NCBI GenBank assembly: GCA_023374045.1
Contig: CM041776.1
Location: 276,977,039 to 277,041,038 of the forward strand
Direction of reading: 5' to 3'
Source of the DNA: Limonium bicolor
Taxonomy: Eukaryota; Streptophyta; Magnoliopsida; Caryophyllales; Plumbaginaceae
DNA: 64,000 nt
A model generated the notes under the pieces. It did not search any database. It was not told where the DNA came from and saw only the letters and a program-made list of their open reading frames with translations. This document shows positions 21,574-31,890 of the stretch, in pieces (positions within the stretch are counted from its first letter, which is position 1; each line of letters starts with the position of its first letter). Position numbers and translations under genes: made by a program.

Positions 21574-23179
21574 TGCTAAAGGGAAAATTGTAGGATAAAC
21601 TATATATATAAAAGAATAAAATATTAAACTAACCTACAACTCTACTACGGGTAGCAAATAAAAAACCCGGTCGGAGTATAGTGTAAATATATTACGACCG
21701 AGAGTATCGTATCCAAGGGACTTATAGAAAACTAGTCCTAATCCGGGCAAAAGCCTATACTAATATAATAAGGGGGGAAAAGTAAAGATTGATTCTAGAC
21801 TAAGAGAAATAAATAAACATATCTAAATGTATGATTTGAGACTAGATCAACCCTAAGTACCACTAAGAACATTTAATACATAACAAGTTTCTAAAATCAC
21901 CCGAACAAATGAACCTGCCGGATGCACGGCATATTCAAAGACGTTGAATATGCCGGACAGAACCAACCCGGCACTAGACCCGGCAAGAACGAAATGTGAA
22001 TTTTTATCCCAGTTTCGAACCCCGAAAACAAGGACTCACTACCCAAATTCGAACCCAACAATCTCTCGTCAGTATTCGACTGAAATAATGAAAATGGATA
22101 AGGTTATTCAACTCTTTCGGTGTTGTCATCTACATCTCTGCATCTAACAACGGTGACAGACCACTAAGATTCCTTAACCAAAAACACTTTTGTCTTTTGA
22201 ACCTCAAGTGGAATTTAGAAGATAGGAGAACAAGTAGCGATCTCATTCCGCCTTATGTGGAAATCTGAATCTTAGTAAAACTTGTGGAATATATATATTG
22301 AATGATCAAAGTGTTTACAAGGAAGAACTCATCCCTAACCAAAACCTAACAAAGAATTCTACATCACCATCCACACAACTACAAGAAGAGAATACAAAGG
22401 GGGAGAAGGAGATGTTTATAGCCTTAACCTGACAAGGTCTTCTTCTTCTCTTGCGTGGATGGATCCGTAGACTTCTTTGGACACCAACAATGGAATGTGG
22501 TGGAAATGAAGAGTGAATGGAGTGTATGGGTATGTTGAAGTGTGTCCCCAAATGATCACATGGGTAGGGTATTTATAGGTGTTGGAAGTGATTCTATGGA
22601 AAGACATATCTTAAATGATGTCTTTCCATAAAAACACACCTCCAAGACATGTCTTTAGCAAAAGGATACCTTTTACCCTAGTTGTATTGGTATGGAAAGA
22701 CACATCACCAAATGATGTCTTTCCATAGTGTCTTTCCATCCAAAAGACATCTTTCCAACTAAAAGACGTCTCTTCACCATGAGACACCTTTTCACCAAAA
22801 TACACCTTTTCGCCAAGAGACACCTTTTTGCCAAGAGACACCTTTTCGCCAAAAGACACCTCTTCATCAAAAGACACCTCTCATCAAAAGGCACTTCATC
22901 AAAAGGCACCTCTTCATCAAAAGACACCTCTTCATGTATTGCTAACTTCTGGTGAACTGAGGTAACTTTTTACTTGTGCAGGCTAGGATGTACCCGGCAT
23001 TGCATCCAGCATCAATGGTCTTTTGGCTAGAAACTTGTTCCTTGCACAGAAAACATATAAAAAACATAAGACTGAACAAATAATACACTTTAATACATAA
23101 TATAACATAAATATTAACTATTTACACTAATATATTCCTAATTCTAATATAATAAATATGATAAGTCTGCGGCTTATCA
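21574..23179 (-). repeat. 5' LTR of the nested non-autonomous element
   Basis: 1,606 bp. Compared with the other LTR it has small indels and a few extra minisatellite units. In element orientation its 3' end (plus 21574) abuts the primer site. Confidence 0.92.
22742..22936. repeat. 18-bp minisatellite, about 11 units (right LTR copy)
   Basis: Same unit as at 19058-19219 but with at least two added, shortened units (AAAGGCACTTCATC-like), so the array has changed length since insertion, when the two LTRs were identical. Confidence 0.9.
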
Positions 23180-24309
23180 GATGGATTATAGATCAAATGG
23201 ATGTTAATAATTCTTTTCTTCACGATAATTTAAATGAGGAGGTTTACATGATATTCCTAAGGGTTTGGAACATCATACTCATGGGAATGTTTGCAAATTT
23301 AACAAGGCTTTGTATGGGTGGAAACAGTCATCTAGATAATGGTATAAAAAGTTAACCATATTCTTGCAAAGTCTTTGTTCCAGTAAGTCTTTAAATGACT
23401 ATTTTATGATGAGTAAACATGTTGGCAAAAGTGTTACTTATGTTACCATCTATGTGGATGACCTTCTTGTGGTTGGCAATTCGACCCATGAGATAAACAA
23501 ATTAAATCTGCATTGAATGATAAGTCTAAGATAAAAAGACTTTGGAAGATTGCATTTTCAGGTATGGAATTTCTATATACCGATGATGGTGTTGTTCTGT
23601 CCTAAAGGGAGTTTGCACTAGATTTACTTAAGGAATATGGTTGTCTGGGAAGGAAATCGGTTGTTGTCCTTTGAGTGCAGGTTTGAAGCTCGAAAAAGAG
23701 CCAAAGGTGCCTCTAGATGATCCAACTTAGTACTGGAAACTTGTTGGCAAGATGAATTTCTTGACATATAGTAGACCAGATCTAAGTTTTGCACCTTAAC
23801 ACCTCAATCAATTCTTATAGAAACCGAAAGAAGAATATTTGCAATTTGCACTCCATGTACAATTCTACGTAGCTAGAACCTTGGATTATGGAGTGCTCTA
23901 AAACAACAGGCCTGATCTGCATATTCTGGCCTATTGTGATGCAGACTGGGTGACATGCCAACACTCTAGAAGGTCAATAAGTGGTTATGTTATTCAATTG
24001 CGTGGCTCTCCTATCAGCTAGAAGTCAAAGAAGGAATATAGTGTGTCGCTCTCCACAGCTGAAGCGAAATACTACTCAATCATAAGAGTCACAACTAAAC
24101 TATGTTGGTTAACTCGTCTACTCACTAAACTAAGTGTAGACATATTCACCCCAATTCTAGTGAAATCCGACAACAATTCTGCCATGTTCATTGCTCGAAA
24201 TCCAGTTCTACACGAGCGAACTGAACATATTGAGCTGGACATTCATTTGGTGCGTCAAAAGGTTCAAGAAGGCTTGATAAGAGTAGACTACATATCAGCT
24301 TATCAGTAG
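23180..24309 (+). pseudogene. Copia-1 reverse transcriptase (C-terminal part) and RNase H, broken
   Basis: Reads DQMDVNNSFLHDNLNEEVYM, then NKALYGWKQSS in pieces, then TIYVDDLLVVGNS with the catalytic YVDD (near 23450). 24043-24309 reads SLSTAEAKYYSI, KSDNNSAMFIARNPV and HERTEHIELDIHLVR, the copia RNase H tail. Frames change several times. Confidence 0.9.
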
Positions 24310-24433
24310 TTGGCTTATACGATGACTAAAAGCCTTCCAGGCAAAGGTTATCTTCTAGTTTTTCACAGGCTAGTGATGAAGAAACCAGATTAGCATCAAG
24401 TTTTTCACACTTTATAGAGTGTAAGACTTGGGT

Positions 24434-24628
24434 TGTTGAAATACTTTATAGGTTTCTTCATCTCTCTCTTAGGTTAGTATGTTTTGTTAGTGAGTGGTGT
24501 ATATATAAGTGTCATTGACCTCCTTATGTAATTATCAATCAATACATCACATTACAATCAGAAATACAATACTACATATTCCTTTCCAGTTTAATTCTCT
24601 TCTTGCTTAACCACTCACGGTTTCTTCA
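24434..24628 (+). repeat. Copia-1 3' LTR
   Basis: 195 bp, beginning TGTTGAAATAC after a purine-rich GTAAGACTTGGG tract and ending TTCTTCA. It is homologous to 13321-13516 with many substitutions. Confidence 0.85.
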
Positions 24629-24897
24629 TTACCCGCACCGCATCGTCTCGAATAACCATACCCATAGTCATTGGACTTCACACCTTTTCATTCACAGCCA
24701 AATTAAGCTTAAAACTACCTAGAGGAGGACTTCATTAGGAACAACTAGTGATGATATCCGGCTACAACTTCATAGCATATTTGAATGCTTGGATGAAGGC
24801 ATTGTTATTTTCAGTGAAACGAATTAAGGGATAATTCACTACATTAGAGGAAAAAGAAGCGAGTAATTAAGTCTGTATCACTATAGAAAAAACAATG
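24629..24897. other. Intergenic, nothing recognised
   Basis: About 270 bp without open frame or repeat structure that I can name. Confidence 0.4.
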
Positions 24898-27260
24898 AGA
24901 ATGCCCTTCTTTTTTTTTTTGCAATAGTCGCCAGTTAGGGAATTGCTCTATTCAAAAATCGACACATGAGCAATTTTACTTGAGGGTAGCAAAAGGAAGG
25001 CTAAATTATTTTAATGATCTTGGAACGGAAGTTTGATGAAAAAGAAATACCACAATATTCCCCATTTGGAAGGACTTTGTACCCAAATTTGACTAAATAT
25101 TTTAGGCTCTTATCAAAATGTCAAACCCATTGATCTAAGACAGATTCTTAGATGGGTAATTTCAGGATAAACTCAACATCAATACTCATTAGAGATCATA
25201 AATTCCCTAACATACTCACTTTTCAAAGATTCATATTAATGGTCAATAAGTCTAAACAAAGAGATTATCACCATCCTTGGGGTTTGGGAATTTCATTTTC
25301 AAAGTTGAGGGTCTAGGAAGTCAAGGATTGTCACAAATATTGGTAAGAAAACATTTTCCATTCGGAAGTCTTGCCCCATATCCAGTAAAGTAAGGTTGGA
25401 CATAATTGATTTCCAAATATGGTTGTAAAACTTCTCACTATTAGCATTTATGATAGACTTTTTTGGATACTAGGCTGCCATCAAAACTCTGGTCACCGGT
25501 GATTGGGGCTTACTAAGAAAAAACCACAGTTGTTTGCTAATTAGAGCTTTGTTTAAATTAGAGATTGATCAAAATAATAACCTCCTTTGTCATGGTGGTT
25601 ACCGAGTTTGTCCCATTTCACCAAGTTCATAGGTGAGAATCCACTTTCCCTTCACTCTAGAAAGAGGAGAAAATGTTATCCATTTTAGAATATATCCCTT
25701 TAGGGAGGTTAAAGAGGGATATGAAGAAATTTGGTTTGGACTACAAAACGCTATAGAGACTAGATCTTGCAACTTGTAACATTAGAATGGACCAAGATGA
25801 GATTTTTTTTCATAACATACTGGATTAAATAAGAGAATCTCATTCATATTTAAGAGGAAGCACTACATATTTCTTGAAAAAGAAAACCTAATTTTGATCT
25901 TTGATCAAAAGTATGATTTTTGTTGACAACCAATTCCGAGTTATCATCATTGACTTAGTGCTCATAAAAAGATACAAAAGATTAGAGCAACGAATGGAGA
26001 AAGTGAGCATCTTGGATGGAAGCAACAAAAAAATATAATGTCATGAACAATTTAGGTTAGAAATAAAAGGGCTAGATTAAGCAATCTTGATAGCCAATTT
26101 AGAAGTAGTATTAGCAAGATTTAGAGCATAGACAAGGATTCTTGAACAAATTAATAGAAAAGAGAGAGAGGATATTTTCCCCGATGTCCCTAGATTCTTG
26201 TAAAAGAGGCCCTATAAGATATATTGATCATATATAACACTTTACAGACTTAACACATGTCATCACATGGGTTAACCCAATTAGTAGGAAAACCTACTAA
26301 AGTTAGGATCACCTCCATAAAGAGTCATTCCATGGGTTAATAGGATTTACTAAGATTCATTTTTAAGGAAAAAAAAACTTTCTTTATGTCTTCACATATG
26401 CTCAAAAAAAGTGAAGGCTCCCCTACTAAGATCATTTTATCAATTGTACTTGTTCGCTTAACAATTTAGATTGATTTTCTGAAATGATAAAGGGATTCTA
26501 TGGGAAAAAACCTAGATACAATTTCGTAAATGAAATTACAAGTAACAATGGGTCGAAATTCATAGATATCAATCCCCTTAGGACCTTGGCAAATGAATGT
26601 AATAAGATAAGAGTTAAGGGCATCAAGCATGTCTTTTCCTGTAGGAATTTGAGAACAACACTAGTAACATGAGGCTTAACTGTAGACCAATAAGGTCTAA
26701 ACAAACTTATCATTAAAGCCATATGGAAGTTTAGATCTGACATTAATTGTTTCATAGCCTTAATAATTTCCAAAAAAGAGTACTGATTGTTGAGATCATT
26801 GATTTAGAGAGCACATAGCCTTTCACCCACATCATCATAAAAAATGGGATGAATATGAGGGGAAGAGTTTGAAAACATGTGTTTAAAATAACTCTAGAAA
26901 TCCTCTATATTTATGGCCAAACATAGACCATTTATTTATCCTAATTGAGCAACCCAAATATCTCCTTTGAACTCTTGTTAGCAGTAGCCCTGACATGAAA
27001 ATAACTAGTCTTATTGTTGTCATCCACTTTGTTATGTTTATATGTAGACCGTTGTTTAGACCAAATCTTTTTAATGCGTAACAACTCAAATTCCACCACC
27101 AACATTTTTTTGTTTGAATCAGAACCCTCGATAAGGATACTTTTCGACAAGACACCAACTCAAATTTATTACTTGACATTTCCACTTGAATTTTATGTAA
27201 AGATCAACCTCTCAAGTTAGACAACTTTGAAGCACAACTTTTTGATAAGTGCAAAATCTA
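24898..27260 (-). pseudogene. Degenerate LINE fragment, reverse orientation
   Basis: On the minus strand, 27150-26941 reads KVDDNNKTSYFHVRATANKS and SSKEIFGL, matching the GDKNTxFFHARA...KEIFG linker also seen in the LINE at 8-12 kb. Around 26640-26520 the order ITFICQGPKGIDIYEFRPIV and CNFIYEIVSR matches RT block 2. Further down the motifs fade. A T11 run at 24911-24921 would be the poly(A) tail of a minus-strand insertion. GAGAATGCCCTT (24898-24909) weakly matches GAGAATACCCTC (about 28299), a possible eroded target duplication. Confidence 0.6.
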
Positions 27261-27705
27261 CATACAAATAAGTGCAAGATTCTTCTTAAAATCTCATCTA
27301 ATTGAGTTGGATTTCCCATTTACCGTGCTCTTTTTCATATATCTTGTGTTTGATGAGTACCAATGCTTAGGTTGTGTTTAATGCAGAAAAAGGCCATAAA
27401 TAAGATTCTACATCTCTCAAGGATCATGATGCAAAAAATGGGAGTAAACGAACTCCAAACGAATTTAGGCTCCAAAGAAGAAGTGTCCGGACAGCTGTCT
27501 GAGTGGATATGTCCGGACAAACACCATCCAGGATGCAGTCTGCATCCGGACTATTATCCGATCACACAGGTCAGAACCCCCAATAGGGATACCATTTGAC
27601 AAGACACCAACTCTACTTTCTTACTTGCCATTTCCACTTAATCTTATGCAAAGACCACCTCTCTAGTTAGACAACTATGAAGCAAAACTTTTTGATAAGT
27701 ATGAA
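27125..27705. repeat. Direct repeat (~125 bp) flanking an LTR-like fragment
   Basis: 27125-27250 and 27580-27705 are about 85% alike: both contain GACAAGACACCAACTC, the GTTAGACAACT block and end in ACTTTTTGATAAGT. The first copy is LINE-derived. Between them, 27243-27560 starts TGATAAGTGC and contains GGGAGTAAACGAACTCCAAA then TGTCCGGAC modules, the same architecture as the 5' part of the gypsy LTR at 35063. A truncated LTR with duplicated flank is the simplest reading. Confidence 0.55.
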
Positions 27706-28883
27706 GTTTGGAAAAATTTTCATAAGACACACAATAGCATCTATCCTTCCTGCATGCTTACTGCAATAGCCCTGCAAAGATGATCACTCATATTGACCTC
27801 CACGGAAACTGTTAGCACTTTAGAAACCAATGAATTAATTTTGTTTACTTAGTTAATAAACGGGCTAACTAATCACAAAACTCTTCTCAAAAGACTTATT
27901 AACAAAATCCGTAGAGATATTATGGATACCATACTAGATCTTTCACAATACGGATCAAAGTGTCTATTGGCATAACTCTTAGAAGATGGTTTTGAAAATT
28001 TTAAGATCCATTGGCCTATTTTTTTAGATCCACTTTAAAAGAGAACTGAAAGGTAAAGCGATTAAAATCAGTTTCATTAGAAGGTTCATAATTCTACGAG
28101 CGAAGGATAAAGTTTTAGGAGAGCTTTCACTAAAAACTTTATTTGGATTCTAATCTTTCCCAAACATAGCACGTTTGGTTTTCAGGGAGGATCAACCATC
28201 CATCTAAAGATCTCCTAACTTTTCTCTTTTTGAAGGGTGTATTTTCATGATACCTCAGTGTGTATTAACTTTCTGCATCACTCGTAGCTTCCACTAAGAG
28301 AATACCCTCTCAAGCACTACTTTGAATGAAATAGTGACTAAATAAAAGCAAGGCAAGGCAAAAGAAGGAGAGGAGATTTGAGAAGGTAAGAAAGGAAAGG
28401 AAGGGAGAAAGGAGATGATCGGGGATCAAGACACATATACGAACAAAGAAGAACACAATATTGGAGAAGAAAAGTGGAGTTATCTTCCGAATCCTACTAT
28501 TAAGGCCATACTAACATTGGTTACAAGTGAAGTAAACACTTGATTTGACTGAAATAAGACAAGTAAAGGGAAATGAGCCTTTAAAATCAGGTAATCATGA
28601 GTGGAAAAATAACCCAATGCCCCAAATAGAGAAACATGATATTGTAAAGGTACTGATAGGAGAGAGACATGCAAATCGCAAGTAGAATCGACATGCCTAA
28701 CATGCTAGAAAAAGTATAGGTGAGACCCATTCTTGGAAAATTTAAGGATTTGGTTAAATGGTCTCATTTGAAAAATGAGATGTTTGTTAAAATATATTTG
28801 GGATATAATTGTGTCAAAAAATTTTTTTACCCCTTTGATTGTTAAGGTTTCTTTTTTAATGTATTTTTATCGCTATTCAAAAT
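27706..28883. other. Intergenic repeat debris, unassigned
   Basis: About 1.2 kb without a defensible ORF. 28330-28410 is A/G-rich. The first half could be the eroded 5' part of the reverse LINE. Confidence 0.35.
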
Positions 28884-29272
28884 AAATGCATCCAACACAA
28901 ACCTGAGATTTGGCTCATCAACCACTAGCGAAATTCCCTCCCAAGCGAGGGGCTCTCCTTCACCGATTCACACCAAATTTGAGAATCAAGTCTAGCTTTT
29001 TTCTTCTACTTCATATAACGATAAAAATACATGTTACTATATCTCTACTGCCTAGGCAGTGAAACCTATCATTTTGCCGAATACTGATTAAGTGGGTTGT
29101 AGATCTTAGAGACTTCTCTCAGTTAACTAAAAGACTATTAAATTAACTAAGAAACCTAAACTAAATTAATAAAACATGAAATGTCACTTTTTAGGGTTTA
29201 ATTATTCTAGTTAAAGGAATGACTCAATAAACTAAAATAAACTAAATTAAAAGTTGAAACTTTGAAACCTAA

Positions 29273-29678
29273 GAAGCACCCAAGGCCGTCTTTGAGAGTG
29301 TGCAAGTGGAGATTTGGCACAAGCCCCTACTTATTGGGGGCCCATGTCTAAGAGTTATGCTATTTTTTTAGTTAGAGTTAATTAGTTATTAATGTATATG
29401 AAATTATTAGTAAAGAGATTACAAAAGAAAAATATGACAATGTATTAGTGAAATAAAATTAATAAAAGAAAAAAAACTTAAAACTAATTAATAAAGTTTT
29501 TTATTAAAAACATGTGTATTAATGAAAAAATAAATAATAAATTAATAAATACCGAGTATTGAGTATTCCTTAAATTAATATATAATTATTTTTTTATAAT
29601 GTATATGTGATTTAATATTTCATATATTTAAACCGGCACAGAGCCCCCTAATTGATTGAGACGACCCTAGAAGCACCC
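29273..29678. mobile_element. 388-bp DNA-transposon MITE with 9-bp TSD
   Basis: The element (29282-29669) starts AAGGCCGTCTTTGAG and ends GAGACGACCCTA, imperfect terminal inverted repeats sharing the CGTCT core. It is flanked by GAAGCACCC on both sides (29273-29281 and 29670-29678). The interior is AT-rich and non-coding. A 9-bp duplication suggests Mutator; an 8-bp reading (AAGCACCC) would suggest hAT. Confidence 0.8.
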
Positions 29679-30421
29679 CGCATTGTTCTGCAAGTCATCT
29701 ATTTCTAAATATATTATTAAACACTCCCTAATTATGTAATAAACTCAGAAACTTTAATTAATCTGTTGACTGGTCCCAGTACAATAAATCCTAGCTGGCA
29801 TAACAATAAGTCACAAATCATGCCCTAGTCAATTCTAACCAATCACATTATTACCAGTTCCTATTGGAGACAGATTAACCTATAGGCAAACCATGCTTCT
29901 AGTTGTTAATCCGATTTAACTTCCTGTGTCTTGTTAACTAATCTCTGCATCGCTTTTTTCAAAAAACTATAAATATTAATTTAATAATTGATGAGAAGAT
30001 TAAAGTACATGAAGAACAAGAATTAAACTAGTACATTAATAATTAGAGAAGAGATTACAAAATAAACCTAAAAATCCGGTTTTACTACCCCAATCCCGGG
30101 AGCTTAACTAACTACGTTAGCATAAATCTAAAAACAAGAAAAATAGAAGAAGAACACGTTGAACATATTAGATAAAAGGGAAGAAACACCGGTTTGAAGA
30201 TCCCCGCTCCACCTTTCGTCGTCACGTGCCTCTGTGTAATCTTCCTCAGAGCTCAAGTGTGTTGTTAATAATGGTGGAATTGTGGTGCTGGTAAGTGGAG
30301 TAGTAGAGTCACAGCCCCTGAGAGGCATACGATATCAGTAGGTTCTCTTCTTCTAACCCTATGTGTTTTTTTATATCAAAAATAGAGACTTTTATCTCTT
30401 AAAAATGCGTATTTTTTACTA

Positions 30422-30640
30422 CTAATGGTAGCGTATGTCCGAACGAATGTCTGGACGCGTTTTAGGGAAGTTTTCGGCCTCTATGCGGACATGCAAGTCC
30501 AAACTCATATTTAGACAGGCCGATATGCCAACTTGTGTTGAGCCTAGATTCTCCGTTCGAACACCGTTTTGCTTCCCATTTGTTGTGTTGCGAAGCTTGT
30601 GAAATAATTTATGCATTTCCAAGATCTTTTCCTACATCTG
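30422..30640 (-). repeat. LTR-like fragment with CCGGAC-type motifs, reverse
   Basis: On the minus strand the text GGGAAGCAAAACGGTGTTCGAACGG followed by GTTGGCATATCGGCCTGTC and repeated GTCCGNAC words follows the same order as the gypsy LTR at 35220-35400. The borders are not visible. I treat it as an eroded relative of that LTR. Confidence 0.35.
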
Positions 30641-31890
30641 ACACATAAAATGTATTAGTTCACAAAAAAAAACATAAATTTAAGTAAAAACATATGATAA
30701 GTGAGAAATATTGCTCAAAAGTAATACAAATAATAGGTCTATTAAACCCTCAAAAGTCTATATGTTTCACATTTATCACTTCTTCTGGCGTAAGTTTTCT
30801 AAGATTTAGGACTCCTGCTTCCCTTCCAGGCTTCTTTCCTTCCCTCCTCAAAATGGCTTGGGCACTAAGGCTTGCCTTGGAAATGGAGATGGTGACTATT
30901 AGACCTTACATGTGGCTTATCTCCTTTCCATTTGCACCCGATTCTCTTCTTTGTCTCAACTCATATCCTGTCATTCCTTCTTCATCTCTTTCTCCTGCTT
31001 GAAGCCCTCCCCAGTCATCTAAAAAATGGAGTTCTTGGCGGTGAAGGATAAAGACAGAGATTATATGGTCAATAGATCTAGGGGCGTTGTTGTAGTCCCT
31101 TAGCTTGGGTTTGTTGTGCAACATCCACAGGTCGTAGATGGGTTGCAGGTGGTGGAGGCAGCCCCTGGTTTGTCCGAAGGTTGCCTGGTATAATGAGCCC
31201 ATGGTTGAATGGTTGCTGGAATGGGCATAGGTCCTATGCAACTAGTATCTTATTTTGGATCTCTGTTGTCTTATCTAGTATTAGTATTAATCTTGATATT
31301 AGTCGATGTTATCTTTCAATAAGAGCAAAGTCTCATCCAAATCTAGAATTGGAACTTTATGTTTTAGGCTTTTTTCTGTAATAGTTGTTTTCTTATCATC
31401 CTTTTGTGGATATCTTGTAATTCTTTTGTCTGTTGGAGGTCCTTGTTGACCGACCTACTGAACAAAATGGATGGAATTGGGCTGATCTCAGTTGCCTCCC
31501 CCATTCGGATGCTTCTCCGTGTCGTTCCTGGTGGTGCCTGTCTTGGCACTATTATCCTCTCTTTTCACTCCTCTTACAAGGATGCTTCCACTAGCAGCTA
31601 GATAGGCAGTCGTCCTTTTGGATATGGTTGAACTTAGTTGCCTCCCCCTAGATTAGTTGAGGCACTTCATGCCTTGGCTATGGATAATGAGATCTATTTC
31701 ACACTCCTCTTACACCGTTGTACTTTGTCTGGATGGTTGTTACAGAATGTCCTCAATATGCTTTACTTAATGTCATCTCTGATAATCTTTGCTTCAGTCT
31801 TGGCTATTAGATTATGGTATATTAGGCTTGTAATCTCTTATCTTTAATCTCATGTATTATTTTTGAAAGAAAAAAAAACAAATGCATCCA

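Larger units (their letters stand above)
17899..23179 (-). mobile_element. Non-autonomous gypsy-type LTR element, reverse orientation
   Basis: A 5,281-bp insertion between two copies of GATGG (17894-17898 and 23180-23184). The LTRs are 17899-19467 and 21574-23179. On the minus strand the LTR begins TGATAAGCC and ends CTTTAGCA, and is followed by a primer site with TTGGCGCCGTTGTTGGGGA (plus 21553-21571), the tRNA-Asp type used by Athila/Tat-like gypsy elements. The 2.1-kb interior has no capsid, protease, RT or integrase, so the element must have depended on another element's proteins. Removing it with one GATGG restores the copia frame KKGWIIDQMDV exactly. The same LTR family occurs as a solo LTR at 40533-42041. 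Confidence 0.92.
13321..24628 (+). mobile_element. Ty1/copia element 1, split by two later insertions
   Basis: LTRs of 196 and 195 bp (13321-13516 and 24434-24628) frame a gag-PR-IN-RT-RH order. Subtracting the solo LTR (16459-17516) and the nested element (17899-23179), each with one target copy, leaves about 5.0 kb, the normal copia size. The LTRs differ at many positions, and the polyprotein is full of stops and frameshifts, so the element is old. I could not find a convincing 5-bp target duplication. Confidence 0.9.
28884..31890 (+). mobile_element. Candidate 3-kb poly(A) retro-insertion
   Basis: AAATGCATCCA occurs at 28884-28894 and at 31880-31890; the right copy is preceded by an A-rich tail (GAAAGAAAAAAAAAC). 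This is the footprint of a LINE-type insertion of about 2.98 kb. The interior shows no RT or endonuclease motif that I can recognise and hosts a later DNA element (29282-29669) and an LTR-like patch (30422-30640). The 11-bp match could be coincidence in AT-rich DNA. Confidence 0.35.

Noticed and set aside
30906..31241. 111-residue minus-strand open frame
   Set aside because: No motif, no recognisable family and no supporting splice or promoter context; probably chance in repeat debris.
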